Assembly (NCBI RefSeq): GCF_002763455.1
Contig: NZ_NIXK01000001.1
Coordinates: 744,001-808,000 of the forward strand
DNA length: 64,000 nt
Direction of reading: 5' to 3'
Source: Lentibacillus sediminis
GTDB taxonomy: Bacteria > Bacillota > Bacilli > Bacillales > Amphibacillaceae
The notes beneath the pieces were generated by a model. It saw only the letters and a program-made list of their open reading frames with translations, made no database searches and had not been told where the DNA came from. Made by a program: the position numbers and the translations under genes. Positions 8,055 to 17,372 of the stretch are shown piece by piece (positions within the stretch are counted from its first letter, which is position 1; every line of letters starts with the position of its first letter).

Positions 8055-8633
8055 CTAAATCCGCATCCCTTCCTTCACCACAAAAGAAGCGCACGGGATC
8101 TGCTCGGACGTGACGGTATCATCTGCTTCAAAAACACGTCTTAAATCATATTCCTCGCCGCCCGGTTTCAATACATACTGTTCGATGGTCTTGTTGTTAT
8201 AATCGGCAATCCAATATTCGGAAACACCAAACTTCGCATAGCTTTCTTTTTTCATGATCCGGTCCCGTGCGGCGCTGTTCGGGGATAGGATTTCCACACA
8301 GAGATCGGGTGGCCCGACTACAGCATGTTCTTCAATTATATGCTCCCTGCTGCGGTGGATCATCAGAATGTCAGGCTGGCGGGTTTCATCCTCGGAGATA
8401 AGGACATCAATTGGCGAGTCGATAATAATATACTCTTTTTCACATGAATCTATCAAAATTCGCTCCAAACGCTGACTGATCCGCTGATGCGTGGTAGTTG
8501 GTGATGGTTTGAGTTCCAGGATGCCTTTGACAATTTCATACTGATTTCCATCTTCCGGCAACTGATAATAATCGTCTACCGTCCAGCCTGGTTCGTTTAT
8601 GACAGGTTTTTTGACACGCTTTTTCTCGTACAT
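8055..8633 (-). CDS. Uma2 family (DUF820) putative endonuclease
   Basis: A 192-residue member of the Uma2/DUF820 family, a PD-(D/E)xK nuclease fold of uncertain role. The expected core is visible: TRQPDILMIHR (catalytic Asp), DLCVEILSPNSAARD (catalytic Glu) and KKESYAKFGVSEYWIAD. ATG 8633 has AGGAGG 9 bases upstream. Such genes are abundant in Cyanobacteria and scattered in Firmicutes, where they are usually single and strain-variable. Function in the cell is unknown. Confidence 0.85.
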   Translation of the reverse strand: MYEKKRVKKPVINEPGWTVDDYYQLPEDGNQYEIVKGILELKPSPTTTHQRISQRLERILIDSCEKEYIIIDSPIDVLISEDETRQPDILMIHRSREHIIEEHAVVGPPDLCVEILSPNSAARDRIMKKESYAKFGVSEYWIADYNNKTIEQYVLKPGGEEYDLRRVFEADDTVTSEQIPCASFVVKEGMRI

Positions 8634-8757
8634 GTGGTTAGTCCTCCTGTTTGTTTCTCCTATTATCTCATTCTTTGCAAAAGTAAGCCAGCATAATATG
8701 GACCTTAATTCAACCCATTCCCGAAATATGTAGACTATGCAAAAAGGTGGCGAAAAG

Positions 8758-9317
8758 ATGATCTATTCAGGGTAGCGTTAAAAGATGTCAGTGTTCCTGT
8801 TTGGCGAAAAATTCAGATCGGTAAAAATGCAACCTTGCATTATATGCATCAGGTTCTGCAGGTTGCTTTTAACTGGTATGATTCTCACCTGCACAGTTTT
8901 TTTGTGAATAAAACGGATGGCAAGCGTGCGGATAATTTGGAAATTGATAACCCGGATCGGGATGATGTTACGGACTTATTCGGCGGGCAGGTCTATCAGG
9001 GAAAAGAAGAGACGCTGGCTGACTGGTTTATCATGCCGAAAGATAAGACCACCTATGTTTATGATTTTGGCGATGACTGGAATCACGAAATTGTTTTCTC
9101 TAAAAAGATCACCCCTGAAAATGCAGTGAACTATCCGCGCTGCACGAGTGCGAAAAATCTTGCACCGGATGAGAACCCCAGATGGGAAGTGATTCAAGGA
9201 GAAGTTGACCTTTCTCACCCTGATGGCAAACAGCTGGCTCGTGAGGTGATTGAAGGTTTACATAACATGTTGGAAGATATGCTCACTTCCTATGGAGGCG
9301 AGATGATGCCATTCTAA
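8758..9317 (+). pseudogene. pRiA4b ORF-3-like gene with a frameshift near the start
   Basis: The frame ending at 9317 has the plasmid pRiA4b ORF-3-like domain: a conserved LFRVALKDVSVPVWRKIQIG segment (from 8763), then WYDSHLHSFFV, YDFGDDWNHEIVF and a C-terminal EDML. The conserved first strand is open from 8709 but that frame has no start codon before TTG 8835, which would remove about 24 conserved residues. In another frame ATG 8758 gives MIY, exactly what normally precedes this strand, and then runs into TAG. The simplest reading is an indel near 8764-8767. Alternatively a shortened protein starts at TTG 8835. A sequencing error cannot be excluded. Confidence 0.6.
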
Positions 9318-9371
9318 TCAAAAGGTTGTCCTGCTTGTGGATAGGGGCCCTATTTTTTCAAAGTTTAAGAG

Positions 9372-9401
9372 TTGAAATTTTTCTGAACTAAATGGTATGA
9401 T
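9372..9401 (+). promoter_or_regulatory. Sigma-A promoter of aldB
   Basis: TTGAAA at 9372-9377 and TATGAT at 9396-9401 with an 18-base spacer. The predicted start, about 9408, lies inside the cre site that follows. Confidence 0.7.
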
Positions 9402-9403
9402 GT

Positions 9404-9418
9404 TTGTAAGCGCTATCA
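9404..9418 (+). promoter_or_regulatory. cre site (CcpA operator) for aldB
   Basis: TTGTAAGCGCTATCA matches the catabolite-responsive element consensus WTGNAANCGNWNNCW at every position. It overlaps the predicted transcription start of aldB, the placement at which CcpA represses. This implies glucose repression of aldB and the DUF779 gene. Confidence 0.82.
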
Positions 9419-9435
9419 AACAAAGGAGGAAGGGT

Positions 9436-10956
9436 ATGAGGTACGCAAATCCAAACACAGAGGGGTCATTGGTCACATTCAAGGAGAGGTATGACAATTT
9501 TATCGGCGGGGAATATCGTCCGCCGGCAAACGGGAAGTATTTTGAGAATGTGAGTCCGGTTACGGGAAAGGTATTTTGCAAGCTTGCCAGATCAACCAAG
9601 GAAGATGTGGAAGCGGCGGTTGACGCGGCGCACGCAGCCAAGGATACCTGGGGGAAGACATCCGTTGCCGAACGGGCCAATATTTTAAATAAAATCGCCG
9701 ACCGGATTGAAGAAAATCTGGAAATGCTTGCCGTCGCCGAAACTTGGGACAACGGAAAGGCAGTCAGGGAGACGCTCGCTGCTGATATGCCGCTGGCTGC
9801 GGACCATTACCGGTATTTTGCCGGCGCAATCCGCGCCCAGGAAGGCGGAATCAGCCAGATTGATGATGACACAGTGGCCTATCATTTTCATGAGCCGCTC
9901 GGTGTCGTGGGGCAGATTATCCCATGGAATTTCCCAATACTGATGGCGACATGGAAACTGGCACCAGCGCTTGCTGCAGGAAACTGTGTGGTGCTGAAGC
10001 CTGCAGAACAGACACCTGCTTCGATACATCTCTTGATGGACTTAATCAAAGATCTGCTGCCGCCAGGTGTGGTCAACATTGTCAATGGCTTTGGCGTGGA
10101 AGCCGGAAAACCGCTGGCCTCCAATTCCCGTGTGTCAAAAGTTGCATTTACCGGGGAGACGACGACCGGCCGCTTGATCATGCAGTATGCTTCAGAAAAT
10201 ATCATTCCAGTGACGCTGGAGCTTGGCGGGAAATCGCCGAATATTTTCTTTGAAGATGTCATGGACAGAGACGATGGTTTCCTCGATAAAGCGGTGGAAG
10301 GCTTTGTGATGTTCGCACTGAACCAGGGAGAGGTCTGCACCTGTCCGTCTCGTGCACTTGTCCATGAATCGATCTATGATGCATTTATGGAGCGGGTCAT
10401 TGAGCGCGTGAAGCAAATCAATATTGGCCACCCACTGGATACCGACACGGCGATGGGAGCTCAAGCTTCTCAGGAGCAAATGGAAAAAATCGCCTCCTAC
10501 CTGGATATCGGGAAGCAAGAAGGGGCAGAAGTGCTTGTTGGAGGAAATATCAATAAATTGGAAGATGAATTGGAAGGCGGCTATTATGTGGAGCCGACGA
10601 TTTTCAAAGGCACCAACAACATGCGTATTTTCCAGGAAGAAATTTTCGGTCCGGTGCTGTCTGTGACCACATTTAAAGACAAAGCAGAAGCCATGGAAAT
10701 CGCCAATGATACGCTATATGGCTTGGGTGCCGGAGTCTGGACACGGAATATCAACACGGCCTACCGTTTCGGGCGCGGCATTCAGGCGGGACGTGTGTGG
10801 ACGAATACGTATCACGATTATCCTGCCCACGCGGCGTTTGGCGGGTATAAAAAATCCGGTATCGGACGGGAGAATCATTTAATGATGCTCGGCCATTACC
10901 AGCAGACGAAAAACCTGCTGATCAACTACAGCGAGGAGCCTAAAGGTTTCTTTTAA
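9436..10956 (+). CDS. aldB: Aldehyde dehydrogenase, AldB/AcoD type
   Basis: An NAD(P)-dependent aldehyde dehydrogenase of 506 residues, very like E. coli AldB, which oxidises acetaldehyde and related aldehydes. Landmarks: [10 protein letters not shown]-like start, [12 protein letters not shown] (cofactor region), [13 protein letters not shown] (general base Glu), [11 protein letters not shown] (nucleophile Cys) and the AldB-type end [16 protein letters not shown] 9436 follows AAAGGAGGAAGG. The upstream promoter carries a perfect cre site, so CcpA repression is expected. The next gene encodes DUF779, a frequent partner of this subfamily. Confidence 0.93.
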   Translation: MRYANPNTEGSLVTFKERYDNFIGGEYRPPANGKYFENVSPVTGKVFCKLARSTKEDVEAAVDAAHAAKDTWGKTSVAERANILNKIADRIEENLEMLAVAETWDNGKAVRETLAADMPLAADHYRYFAGAIRAQEGGISQIDDDTVAYHFHEPLGVVGQIIPWNFPILMATWKLAPALAAGNCVVLKPAEQTPASIHLLMDLIKDLLPPGVVNIVNGFGVEAGKPLASNSRVSKVAFTGETTTGRLIMQYASENIIPVTLELGGKSPNIFFEDVMDRDDGFLDKAVEGFVMFALNQGEVCTCPSRALVHESIYDAFMERVIERVKQINIGHPLDTDTAMGAQASQEQMEKIASYLDIGKQEGAEVLVGGNINKLEDELEGGYYVEPTIFKGTNNMRIFQEEIFGPVLSVTTFKDKAEAMEIANDTLYGLGAGVWTRNINTAYRFGRGIQAGRVWTNTYHDYPAHAAFGGYKKSGIGRENHLMMLGHYQQTKNLLINYSEEPKGFF

Positions 10957-11014
10957 ATCGTAGCGAGCGCGCGAAAGCTGACATAAGTTATAGGTAAAGA
11001 TGGGAGGGGTCAAA

Positions 11015-11374
11015 ATGGTGGAACGAGTGACTGCCACGGAGGAAGCAATCGACCTGATTAACAATCTGAAAGAAATGCACGGACCGCTGATGTTTCATCA
11101 GAGCGGGGGATGCTGTGACGGCAGTTCGCCCATGTGCTATCCCAGGGATGAATTCCGCACCGGCGAATCGGATTTTTTTCTGGGCAATATTGCGGACACA
11201 CCTTTCTATATGTCGAAGGACCAATATGAATACTGGAAGCACACACAGCTGATCATCGATGCTGTTGATGGCCGGGGCGGGATGTTCTCTCTGGAAGGAC
11301 CAGAGGGGAAGCGCTTCCTGACCCGGTCTAGGGTATTTACGGAAGATGAACGGGCAGAATTGACTGCGCAGTAG
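11015..11374 (+). CDS. DUF779 protein, partner of AldB
   Basis: A 119-residue cytosolic protein of family DUF779. The conserved stretch HGPLMFHQSGGCCDGSSPMC near the N-terminus, with its Cys pair, identifies it. DUF779 genes are repeatedly found next to AldB/AcoD-type aldehyde dehydrogenases, as here (58 bases downstream), and are assumed to assist them, but the mechanism is not established. ATG 11015 follows GGAGGGG; an in-frame ATG at 11000 overlaps that site. A strong terminator follows, closing the aldB transcript. Confidence 0.88.
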   Translation: MVERVTATEEAIDLINNLKEMHGPLMFHQSGGCCDGSSPMCYPRDEFRTGESDFFLGNIADTPFYMSKDQYEYWKHTQLIIDAVDGRGGMFSLEGPEGKRFLTRSRVFTEDERAELTAQ

Positions 11375-11376
11375 AA

Positions 11377-11418
11377 TCAAAAAACCTGCCATCCGGTTAC
11401 GGGGGCAGGTTTTTTTGC
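11377..11418. terminator. Bidirectional terminator after DUF779 gene
   Basis: AAAAAACCTGCC and GGCAGGTTTTTTT form a strong stem around ATCCGGTTACGGG, with A-run and T-run on either side, so it can stop both the DUF779 transcript and the minus-strand transcript from the acetamidase side. Confidence 0.88.
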
Positions 11419-11427
11419 TGTGTAAGT

Positions 11428-11592
11428 TTAAAAAACTTTCCTGTGCTTCACTGTTTCGAGGTCTTCCGTAACTTGCTGCATTTGTCGCTTTAAAGCTTTG
11501 AATCGTTTGAACGTGAGCAGGTAAACAATTTTAAGCGTATAAAGTTCCATCTGTGACGTGCCTACTCGCTCATTGCTGGCAATAATGCGCAA
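11428..11592 (-). CDS. Small hypothetical ORF downstream of the acetamidase gene, 54 aa
   Basis: A 54-residue reading frame begins at TTG 11592, with GGGGAGGG 6-7 bases upstream, 20 bases after the stop of the acetamidase gene, and ends just before a bidirectional terminator. The peptide is basic and helical-looking (LTFKRFKALKRQMQQVTEDLE). I do not recognise it. The position between a gene and its terminator and the well-placed ribosome site favour a real cistron; codon-level conservation would be needed to be sure. Confidence 0.45.
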   Translation of the reverse strand: MRIIASNERVGTSQMELYTLKIVYLLTFKRFKALKRQMQQVTEDLETVKHRKVF

Positions 11593-11611
11593 GGCTATCC
11601 CTCCCCAGGAA

Positions 11612-12523
11612 TTATTTTTGCTGGAACAACTGAATACCATAAGCATCCAGTACATATCGCGGAACAAAAAACCTAGCGGTAACGAGCGGGTCGACGATTT
11701 GGGAAATCTGTGTCTGCCCCGCAGCGCTCATCAGCATCGTCAAGTGGGACAGGCTTAAATCGGTATGCGGGTGCAGAAAATCGACCATTTCACGGACGGC
11801 CGTTTTTGCCGCCTCATCCAGGGTTTCCGCACTCACAAGAAAAGCAATGCCGTCCTCATTTTCCAGTAGCGGATGGCTTATCGTGTGCTGCTTGATTACC
11901 TCAAAAGTGACCGTTACTTCCCCGGGTACTTCAATTCCGGAGACAGAAATTTCCCCATCTCCCATGGCAGCGTGGAAATCCCCTGTGGCAAATAATGCAC
12001 CAGGCGCAGAAACAGGAAAGTAAAGCGTTGCACCCTCGGTAATCAGCTTGGTATCCATGTTCCCGCCATGCGGCCCAGGCGTTCCGCAATTCACTGGTTC
12101 ATCCTCCGGCGCAACACCAATGACACCGATCATCCTATTCAGCGGGATCTTGAGGTTTTCATCAAATACTGCGTAATCCTCCTCAATCGGGAAAATCTTC
12201 ACATCGAATTCATCAAAATAATCGCCTAATACTCCCTGGTTTTTGCCAGTGAGCATGACACCGCGCTCGCCGATTTTTAATTCATCAATCTTCACCTTGA
12301 GAATGTCGCCAGGCTCTGCTTCTTCAATATAAATCGGGCCAGTGGCTGGGTTAATTTGATCCCAATTCAGTTCGGTCATTTTTGTGTGTTCTGAGGTGAT
12401 CTGGTTGGTAAAGCAATCATAGGTTTCGATCGTGACTGTCTCGCCTGATTTCACCTTCATCGCAGGCTCGGTATTTTTGTCAAAGGCATAGATAGCAGTT
12501 GTTGTGGTAAGGTTTCTGGACAT
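11612..12523 (-). CDS. Acetamidase/formamidase family protein
   Basis: A 303-residue FmdA/AmdA-type amidohydrolase. Recognisable stretches are GPIYIEEAEPGDILKVKI, IGVIGVAPEDEP, TPGPHGGNMDTKLITEGATLYFPV and GDFHAAMGDGEISVSGIEVPGEV, which in the family form the metal-binding active site. It hydrolyses short amides such as formamide or acetamide to ammonia and acid; substrate here is unproven. ATG 12523 has AAGGAGG 9 bases upstream. It is divergent from aldA, and no amide transporter is nearby. Confidence 0.9.
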   Translation of the reverse strand: MSRNLTTTTAIYAFDKNTEPAMKVKSGETVTIETYDCFTNQITSEHTKMTELNWDQINPATGPIYIEEAEPGDILKVKIDELKIGERGVMLTGKNQGVLGDYFDEFDVKIFPIEEDYAVFDENLKIPLNRMIGVIGVAPEDEPVNCGTPGPHGGNMDTKLITEGATLYFPVSAPGALFATGDFHAAMGDGEISVSGIEVPGEVTVTFEVIKQHTISHPLLENEDGIAFLVSAETLDEAAKTAVREMVDFLHPHTDLSLSHLTMLMSAAGQTQISQIVDPLVTARFFVPRYVLDAYGIQLFQQK

Positions 12524-12668
12524 GGAATGGGCCTCCTTGTGTTTCTATTATAATAATTATAACACGTTTCAGACATATTGAAGCAAATGGAAGTTTGCCC
12601 AGTTCGTCAGTTTAACCGCCTCCAATTCGTGGAAGAAGACAATCAGAACACAACAAGGAGGCATTTCA

Positions 12669-14114
12669 TTGCAACCGCACAAAATCTATATAAACGGCAA
12701 CTATACGACATCTTCATCAAACGAAACCATTGATATCATCAACCCTTCAACAGAAGAAGTAATTTCCAAAATCTACGACGGAACAGAAGAAGATGTGAAC
12801 CAGGCGGTAGAGACAGCCAAGAAGGCGCAGACCGGCTGGGAGCAGACTCCCGCAATAGAACGGGGAAAAGTTGTCCGCAAGCTGGGTGAAAAAATCGAGG
12901 CGAATAGGGAGAAATTCATTGACCTGCTGCAGGAGGAGCAGGGGAAAGATTATGAGCTCGCTACAGGAGAAATTGATTTGGCCATTGATTATTTCCAATA
13001 TATGTCCGAATGGGCGAGACGAATGGAAGGAGAAATTGTTCCGAGTGACCGTCCAAACGAGAACATCATGATGTTTAAAAAGCCAATCGGCGTGATTGGC
13101 GGCATTGTTCCATGGAATTTTCCAGTCTTTATCTTGGCACGGAAAGTGGCAACCGCCTTGGTGACTGGATGCACGATTGTCTTGAAGCCAAGTCAAAAAA
13201 CGCCAAACACTGCGGCTGAATTCACAAAACTAGTGGATGATATGGAGGAAATTCCAAACGGTGTCTATAATTTCATCACAGGCACTGGCGGTAAACTTGG
13301 TAATGCATTGGCATCCCACCCTGATGTCGACATGATTTCCATGACCGGGAGCATCACCGCAGGCACCAAGGTAATGGAGGCAGCAGCACAAAGCATCACA
13401 AAAGTGAACCTTGAGCTAGGCGGAAAGGCACCGGCCATTGTCACGGAAAATGCCGATCTGGATCTTGCCGTGAAGCATATTACTACGTCACGTCTGGCAA
13501 ACAATGGACAGGCCTGCACGAACGCGGAACGGATTTATGTACAGGAATCGGTTGCTGAACCATTTATAGATAAACTGAAGACCGCATTTGAAGAGGTATC
13601 CATTGGCAATCCGCGCGAAAACAAAGAAGCTGATGTCGGGCCGCTTATCAGCCAGGACAGACTCGAATCAGTAGAAAGCATGCTGCAGGATGCTGTGGAT
13701 GCAGGCGGGGAAGTCGTGACAGGCGGCAAGCGGCCCTCCATTGACAATGGCTATTTCCTGGAGCCTGCCATTATTAAAAACGTGAAGCAGGACAGCGAAA
13801 TCATCCAGGAGGAAATATTCGGACCGGTCGTTCCCGTAGTAACATTCCAGACATTGGATGAAGCAATCGAATATGGCAATGACACGAAATTTGGCCTCTC
13901 CTCATCGGTTTACACGGAAAATCTGCATGAAGCCATGCGCGTGGTCAATGAGCTGAAATTCGGTGAAACTTACGTGAACCGGGAAAACTTTGAAGCCGTA
14001 CAGGGTTATCACACCGGACTCCGACAATCCGGACTCGGTGGAACGGACGGAAAACATGGCGTGGAAGATTTCCTTGTTACGCAGACAGTATATATGCAGT
14101 ATAAGCAGGATTAA
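12669..14114 (+). CDS. aldA: Lactaldehyde/glycolaldehyde dehydrogenase (AldA type)
   Basis: A 481-residue NAD-dependent aldehyde dehydrogenase closely resembling E. coli AldA, which oxidises lactaldehyde and glycolaldehyde. Shared features are EWARRMEGEI.PSDRP, GIVPWNFPVF, VNLELGGKAPAIV (base Glu), NNGQACTNAERIYV (nucleophile Cys) and the AldA-type C-terminus GETYVNRENFEA.QG. TTG 12669 follows AAGGAGG at 12655-12661. It is a single gene: divergent from the acetamidase gene and followed by a strong terminator. Its inducer and role (rhamnose/fucose, glycol or taurine-type breakdown) cannot be told from context. Confidence 0.92.
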   Translation: MQPHKIYINGNYTTSSSNETIDIINPSTEEVISKIYDGTEEDVNQAVETAKKAQTGWEQTPAIERGKVVRKLGEKIEANREKFIDLLQEEQGKDYELATGEIDLAIDYFQYMSEWARRMEGEIVPSDRPNENIMMFKKPIGVIGGIVPWNFPVFILARKVATALVTGCTIVLKPSQKTPNTAAEFTKLVDDMEEIPNGVYNFITGTGGKLGNALASHPDVDMISMTGSITAGTKVMEAAAQSITKVNLELGGKAPAIVTENADLDLAVKHITTSRLANNGQACTNAERIYVQESVAEPFIDKLKTAFEEVSIGNPRENKEADVGPLISQDRLESVESMLQDAVDAGGEVVTGGKRPSIDNGYFLEPAIIKNVKQDSEIIQEEIFGPVVPVVTFQTLDEAIEYGNDTKFGLSSSVYTENLHEAMRVVNELKFGETYVNRENFEAVQGYHTGLRQSGLGGTDGKHGVEDFLVTQTVYMQYKQD

Positions 14115-14147
14115 GAAGAGGAAGCAGCATTCCGTTTTCTCCACAAA

Positions 14148-14186
14148 TAAAAAACCTGCTCCCGCTGATGTGGGAGCAGGTTTTTT
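14148..14186. terminator. Bidirectional terminator between aldA and pbpC
   Basis: AAAACCTGCTCCC and GGGAGCAGGTTTTTT form a 13-pair stem around GCTGATGT with A and T runs. It serves both convergent genes. Confidence 0.92.
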
Positions 14187-16208
14187 CTATTGTTTCAACT
14201 CGATCAGTATATCCGTCGCTTTCTCCACAGCATAACCACTTTCCTCATCCTGTGTCTGCTCAACCATCATGGAGAGCAAAAGATCTTGGTCTTCTGTCGG
14301 GTAGCCAACGAACCAGCTGTTGATTTCTCCTGATTCGTCGTCAACGGTTAGCTTTAACTCAGCTGTTCCGGTTTTCGCAGAGATAGGAAAGTCAGCTTCC
14401 TGAGCCTGTGGCGCCGTACCATCTGTCACGACCGCTCGCAAGGCATCACGTATCAGCTCGGATTGTTCGGGCGTCGCCAGACCTTCCTGCCACACTTGAC
14501 CGGTTTCTTCCGAGGTCAAAAGTGTCGGCTTCAGCATGTTTCCGTCATTTAAAAAGGTCGTATAGGTTGTTGCCAAGTGCAGGGCGCTCATTTCCAGCTG
14601 GCCCTGTCCGTAACTGGTATTGGCCAGCAGCACCTCATCCTCGATGGTTCCATCTGCGGAAATGGTTGAATTCTCGATTGGATATTCGTATGGCAATTCT
14701 TCTCCAACTCCGAACTGCTGAAATCCTGAAATCAATGATTCGCTGCCCATCTCCAAGGCCTGCATGGCAAAATAAATATTGTCTGATCGCACGAGTGCGT
14801 CGTGCAAGTCGACAGGTCCGTTCGATTCAGAAACCCGGGTGACTTCATAATCGCCCCAGCCTTCTCCGCCACTCCAGGTCAATCCGTTGATTTCGATGCC
14901 TTCATTGGGATCGATCGTCCCATTCTGCAGTCCGATCGCGGCAGTAACAGGCTTGATAACAGATCCCGGCGCATAGGTGGCGGCAAACCGGTTCAGGAGC
15001 GGCTGCTGCTCATCATTGTTCAGTTCCTCCCATAAATTTTCTGTTGTCCCATACATGATTTCATTCGGATCAAAGGAAGGACTGCTTACCAATGCCAGTG
15101 TTTCCCCGGTTTTCGGATCCATTACCGTGGCAGTGCCGGCATCTCCGCCATATGCTTCGTACACCTTTTCCTGCATATTGATGTCAATGGTAAGGGTGAT
15201 ATCTTCCCCGTCCTGTACCGGTTTTTCCGCAATTACACTTGTTTCCTCTTCATTGGTCACAACAATTTCCACACCGCGTTCGCCCCGCAGCTGCTCTTCG
15301 TAGAGCTGTTCCAGTCCACGGGCGCCGATCATGTCATTTGGTCCGTATTCGCCTGCATCCAATTCTTCCAGATCCTCAGCGGTAACCTGGTTCAGGTAGC
15401 CCACCAGTGGTCCGGCAGCTTCACCGGCAGGGTAGACACGTCCAGGAACTTCACTGATGCTTACACCGCTAACCTGCAGCAGCTGATCAACGAGCTCTTG
15501 ATTATTCTGGGAAATTGTGGTGATTGGCACGAGAAGTTCAGGCTCCACCCAGCTTGCATTTAGCGCGGTATCAATTTCCTCCACGGACATGTTCAAGAGA
15601 CCGGCAATTTCTTCTTTGGCTTGATCCGGATTGTCCCCAAGTTTCCCCGGTACAATCCCCAGCTGATTTACCATGCCATTGAGCGCGAGCGGCATTTGAT
15701 TGCGGTCAAAAATTTCTCCGCGTTCCGGCTCCTGGGTATTCAGGCTAACTTCACCGCCACCTTGCAGTTCCGGAAAAATGTAGCCGGTATTCCACTCAAC
15801 AAACCAGTTGGGCTCCGCGTCTTCACCTGCGCTCTCCTGCACCAGGGAAGCTTGATAATTAAAGGAAATAGGGCCGGCAATGGTTTGCATTTCGACATGG
15901 AAGGGGATTTCCACTGTACCTCCCTCCATGGCAGCAGTGGTTTCTTCTTCACTCAATTCGTTGAAGCTTACACGAAGCTCCGACACATCCAAATCTTCAT
16001 ACATATTGCTGTAGCGGTTTGCCATTTCTTCGGTTGAAAAAGTGTCCTGCGCTTCACCTGACAGCATTTCATACATGCCGGCAAACTCCTGGTTGTTCCA
16101 CTGTTCCACAAACGCACCAAATCGCTCATTTGGTGTCGGTAAATCTTCCGAGCACGCAGTTAAAAATAGAATAAGCAACCCCAAAAATAATAATATCGCT
16201 TTTCTCAT
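14187..16208 (-). CDS. pbpC: Class B penicillin-binding protein, PBP2a/PbpC type lipoprotein
   Basis: A 673-residue transpeptidase, matching the 668-residue PbpC (PBP3) of B. subtilis. It starts with a lipoprotein signal (LLFLGLLILFLTAC, Cys at about 19), then a MecA_N NTF2-like domain, a PBP dimerisation domain, and the transpeptidase with SxxK (APGSVIKP), SxN (RSDNIYF) and KTG (SAKTGTAEL). I chose ATG 16208 because GGGGAG lies 6 bases upstream and the lipobox is then correctly placed; an upstream in-frame ATG at 16373 would overlap the LCP gene. It crosslinks peptidoglycan outside the membrane. The family has low beta-lactam affinity. Confidence 0.92.
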   Translation of the reverse strand: MRKAILLFLGLLILFLTACSEDLPTPNERFGAFVEQWNNQEFAGMYEMLSGEAQDTFSTEEMANRYSNMYEDLDVSELRVSFNELSEEETTAAMEGGTVEIPFHVEMQTIAGPISFNYQASLVQESAGEDAEPNWFVEWNTGYIFPELQGGGEVSLNTQEPERGEIFDRNQMPLALNGMVNQLGIVPGKLGDNPDQAKEEIAGLLNMSVEEIDTALNASWVEPELLVPITTISQNNQELVDQLLQVSGVSISEVPGRVYPAGEAAGPLVGYLNQVTAEDLEELDAGEYGPNDMIGARGLEQLYEEQLRGERGVEIVVTNEEETSVIAEKPVQDGEDITLTIDINMQEKVYEAYGGDAGTATVMDPKTGETLALVSSPSFDPNEIMYGTTENLWEELNNDEQQPLLNRFAATYAPGSVIKPVTAAIGLQNGTIDPNEGIEINGLTWSGGEGWGDYEVTRVSESNGPVDLHDALVRSDNIYFAMQALEMGSESLISGFQQFGVGEELPYEYPIENSTISADGTIEDEVLLANTSYGQGQLEMSALHLATTYTTFLNDGNMLKPTLLTSEETGQVWQEGLATPEQSELIRDALRAVVTDGTAPQAQEADFPISAKTGTAELKLTVDDESGEINSWFVGYPTEDQDLLLSMMVEQTQDEESGYAVEKATDILIELKQ

Positions 16209-16317
16209 TGTAAGCTCCCCCATCAAAAAGCTTTTTCTCAAACGTGGAAAAGCCACACTGTTAAATAGATATTCCCAGGTGACTTTTCCTTTTTGTATAT
16301 TCATCTGCCGGTCAGCG

Positions 16318-17262
16318 CTATCTTGCTTCCATATGTTCATTAATTGCATTGGTAATTCGCTGGAACTCTTCATCCGGCACGATCAGATACCAAATACCAT
16401 TGATTATCTGGCCGCTGCCTGAGATCTCCATTGTGTCCACATTGCTCATAATGCCGCGGTAGTTGAGAAACAATGTCTGCATTTGGCCTTGATCTAAATT
16501 GGTCGTCACATTTTCGCCAAGAATGCCCAAGATTTCCCCGACACGGGTGATGCTGGAGAAACTCGCGGCCTTATCCATCGCGGCAGTAACCACTTCACGC
16601 TGCCGTTCGTTTCGTCCCAGGTCTCCACGCGGGTCTTCTTTTCGCATGCGAATATATTCCAGGGCTTCCTGACCGTTTAAGTGAATCTCACCGGCAGGGA
16701 ACTCGATTCCTCCCTGGGTGAAGGCCGTGTCATTCGTGACGGTCACTCCGCCGAGCGCCGCAATTCCTTGTTCAAAGCCTTGCATATTCACCCGGGCATA
16801 AAAATGGACCGGTATATCGAATGCTTCCTCCACTGTCTGCACAGACAACCCGACACCACCAAATGCATAGGCATGGTTGATTTTATCCATTCCGTAGCCG
16901 GGAATATTGACATACGTATCCCGGGGGATGCTCACCATTTTCAGTGAGTTGGTGTTCGGATTGGCAGATAAGAGTATCATCGTATCGGAGCGTCCGCTGT
17001 CACCTTCGCGTTCATCCACACCTAAAAGCAGGACATTGATGGATTCTTTTTCCGTAAAAATCTGGCTGATTTGCTCCTGGCGTTCCGGGTTTGTGTCCCT
17101 TTCCAGTGGTTCATGCATCGTAGTAACCGTATCCCCGACCTGGTCATACAGATACCAGAGATAACTACCGGTCAGTAAAATTAACCCGAGAAATATTCCG
17201 CCTATCCAATATGGCCATTTGCGCCGTTTTTTATGTTTTCTTTTGTTCACTCTCGAATTCAC
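16318..17262 (-). CDS. LytR-CpsA-Psr (LCP) family wall polymer ligase
   Basis: A 314-residue LCP protein: a basic cytosolic tail (KRKHKKRRK), one membrane helix (about residues 19-41), then the extracellular LCP domain with NVLLLGVDEREGDSGRSDTMIL, SIPRDTYVNIPG and EALEYIRMRKEDPRGDLGRNERQREV, whose Arg and Asp residues bind the polyprenyl-phosphate substrate. Such enzymes attach teichoic acids or other glycopolymers to peptidoglycan. Start GTG 17262 has GGGGAG 5-6 bases upstream. Lies between the sortase and PBP genes on the same strand, a cell-envelope group. Confidence 0.9.
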   Translation of the reverse strand: MNSRVNKRKHKKRRKWPYWIGGIFLGLILLTGSYLWYLYDQVGDTVTTMHEPLERDTNPERQEQISQIFTEKESINVLLLGVDEREGDSGRSDTMILLSANPNTNSLKMVSIPRDTYVNIPGYGMDKINHAYAFGGVGLSVQTVEEAFDIPVHFYARVNMQGFEQGIAALGGVTVTNDTAFTQGGIEFPAGEIHLNGQEALEYIRMRKEDPRGDLGRNERQREVVTAAMDKAASFSSITRVGEILGILGENVTTNLDQGQMQTLFLNYRGIMSNVDTMEISGSGQIINGIWYLIVPDEEFQRITNAINEHMEAR

Positions 17263-17332
17263 ACGTATTCTCCCCTGCCTGCTTATTATCTATATAACTA
17301 TAAAGTTCGCAAATTTTGTCATGTATAGGTAG

Positions 17333-17361
17333 ATTATACCGGATTTTAAAGAATCCGTCTA
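17333..17361 (-). promoter_or_regulatory. Sigma-A promoter of the LCP gene
   Basis: Read on the minus strand, TAGACG (17361-17356) and TATAAT (17338-17333) are 17 bases apart. A small inverted repeat CGGATT/AAATCCG sits in the spacer. The start codon is about 70 bases downstream. Confidence 0.6.
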
Positions 17362-17372
17362 TGGAAGAAACG

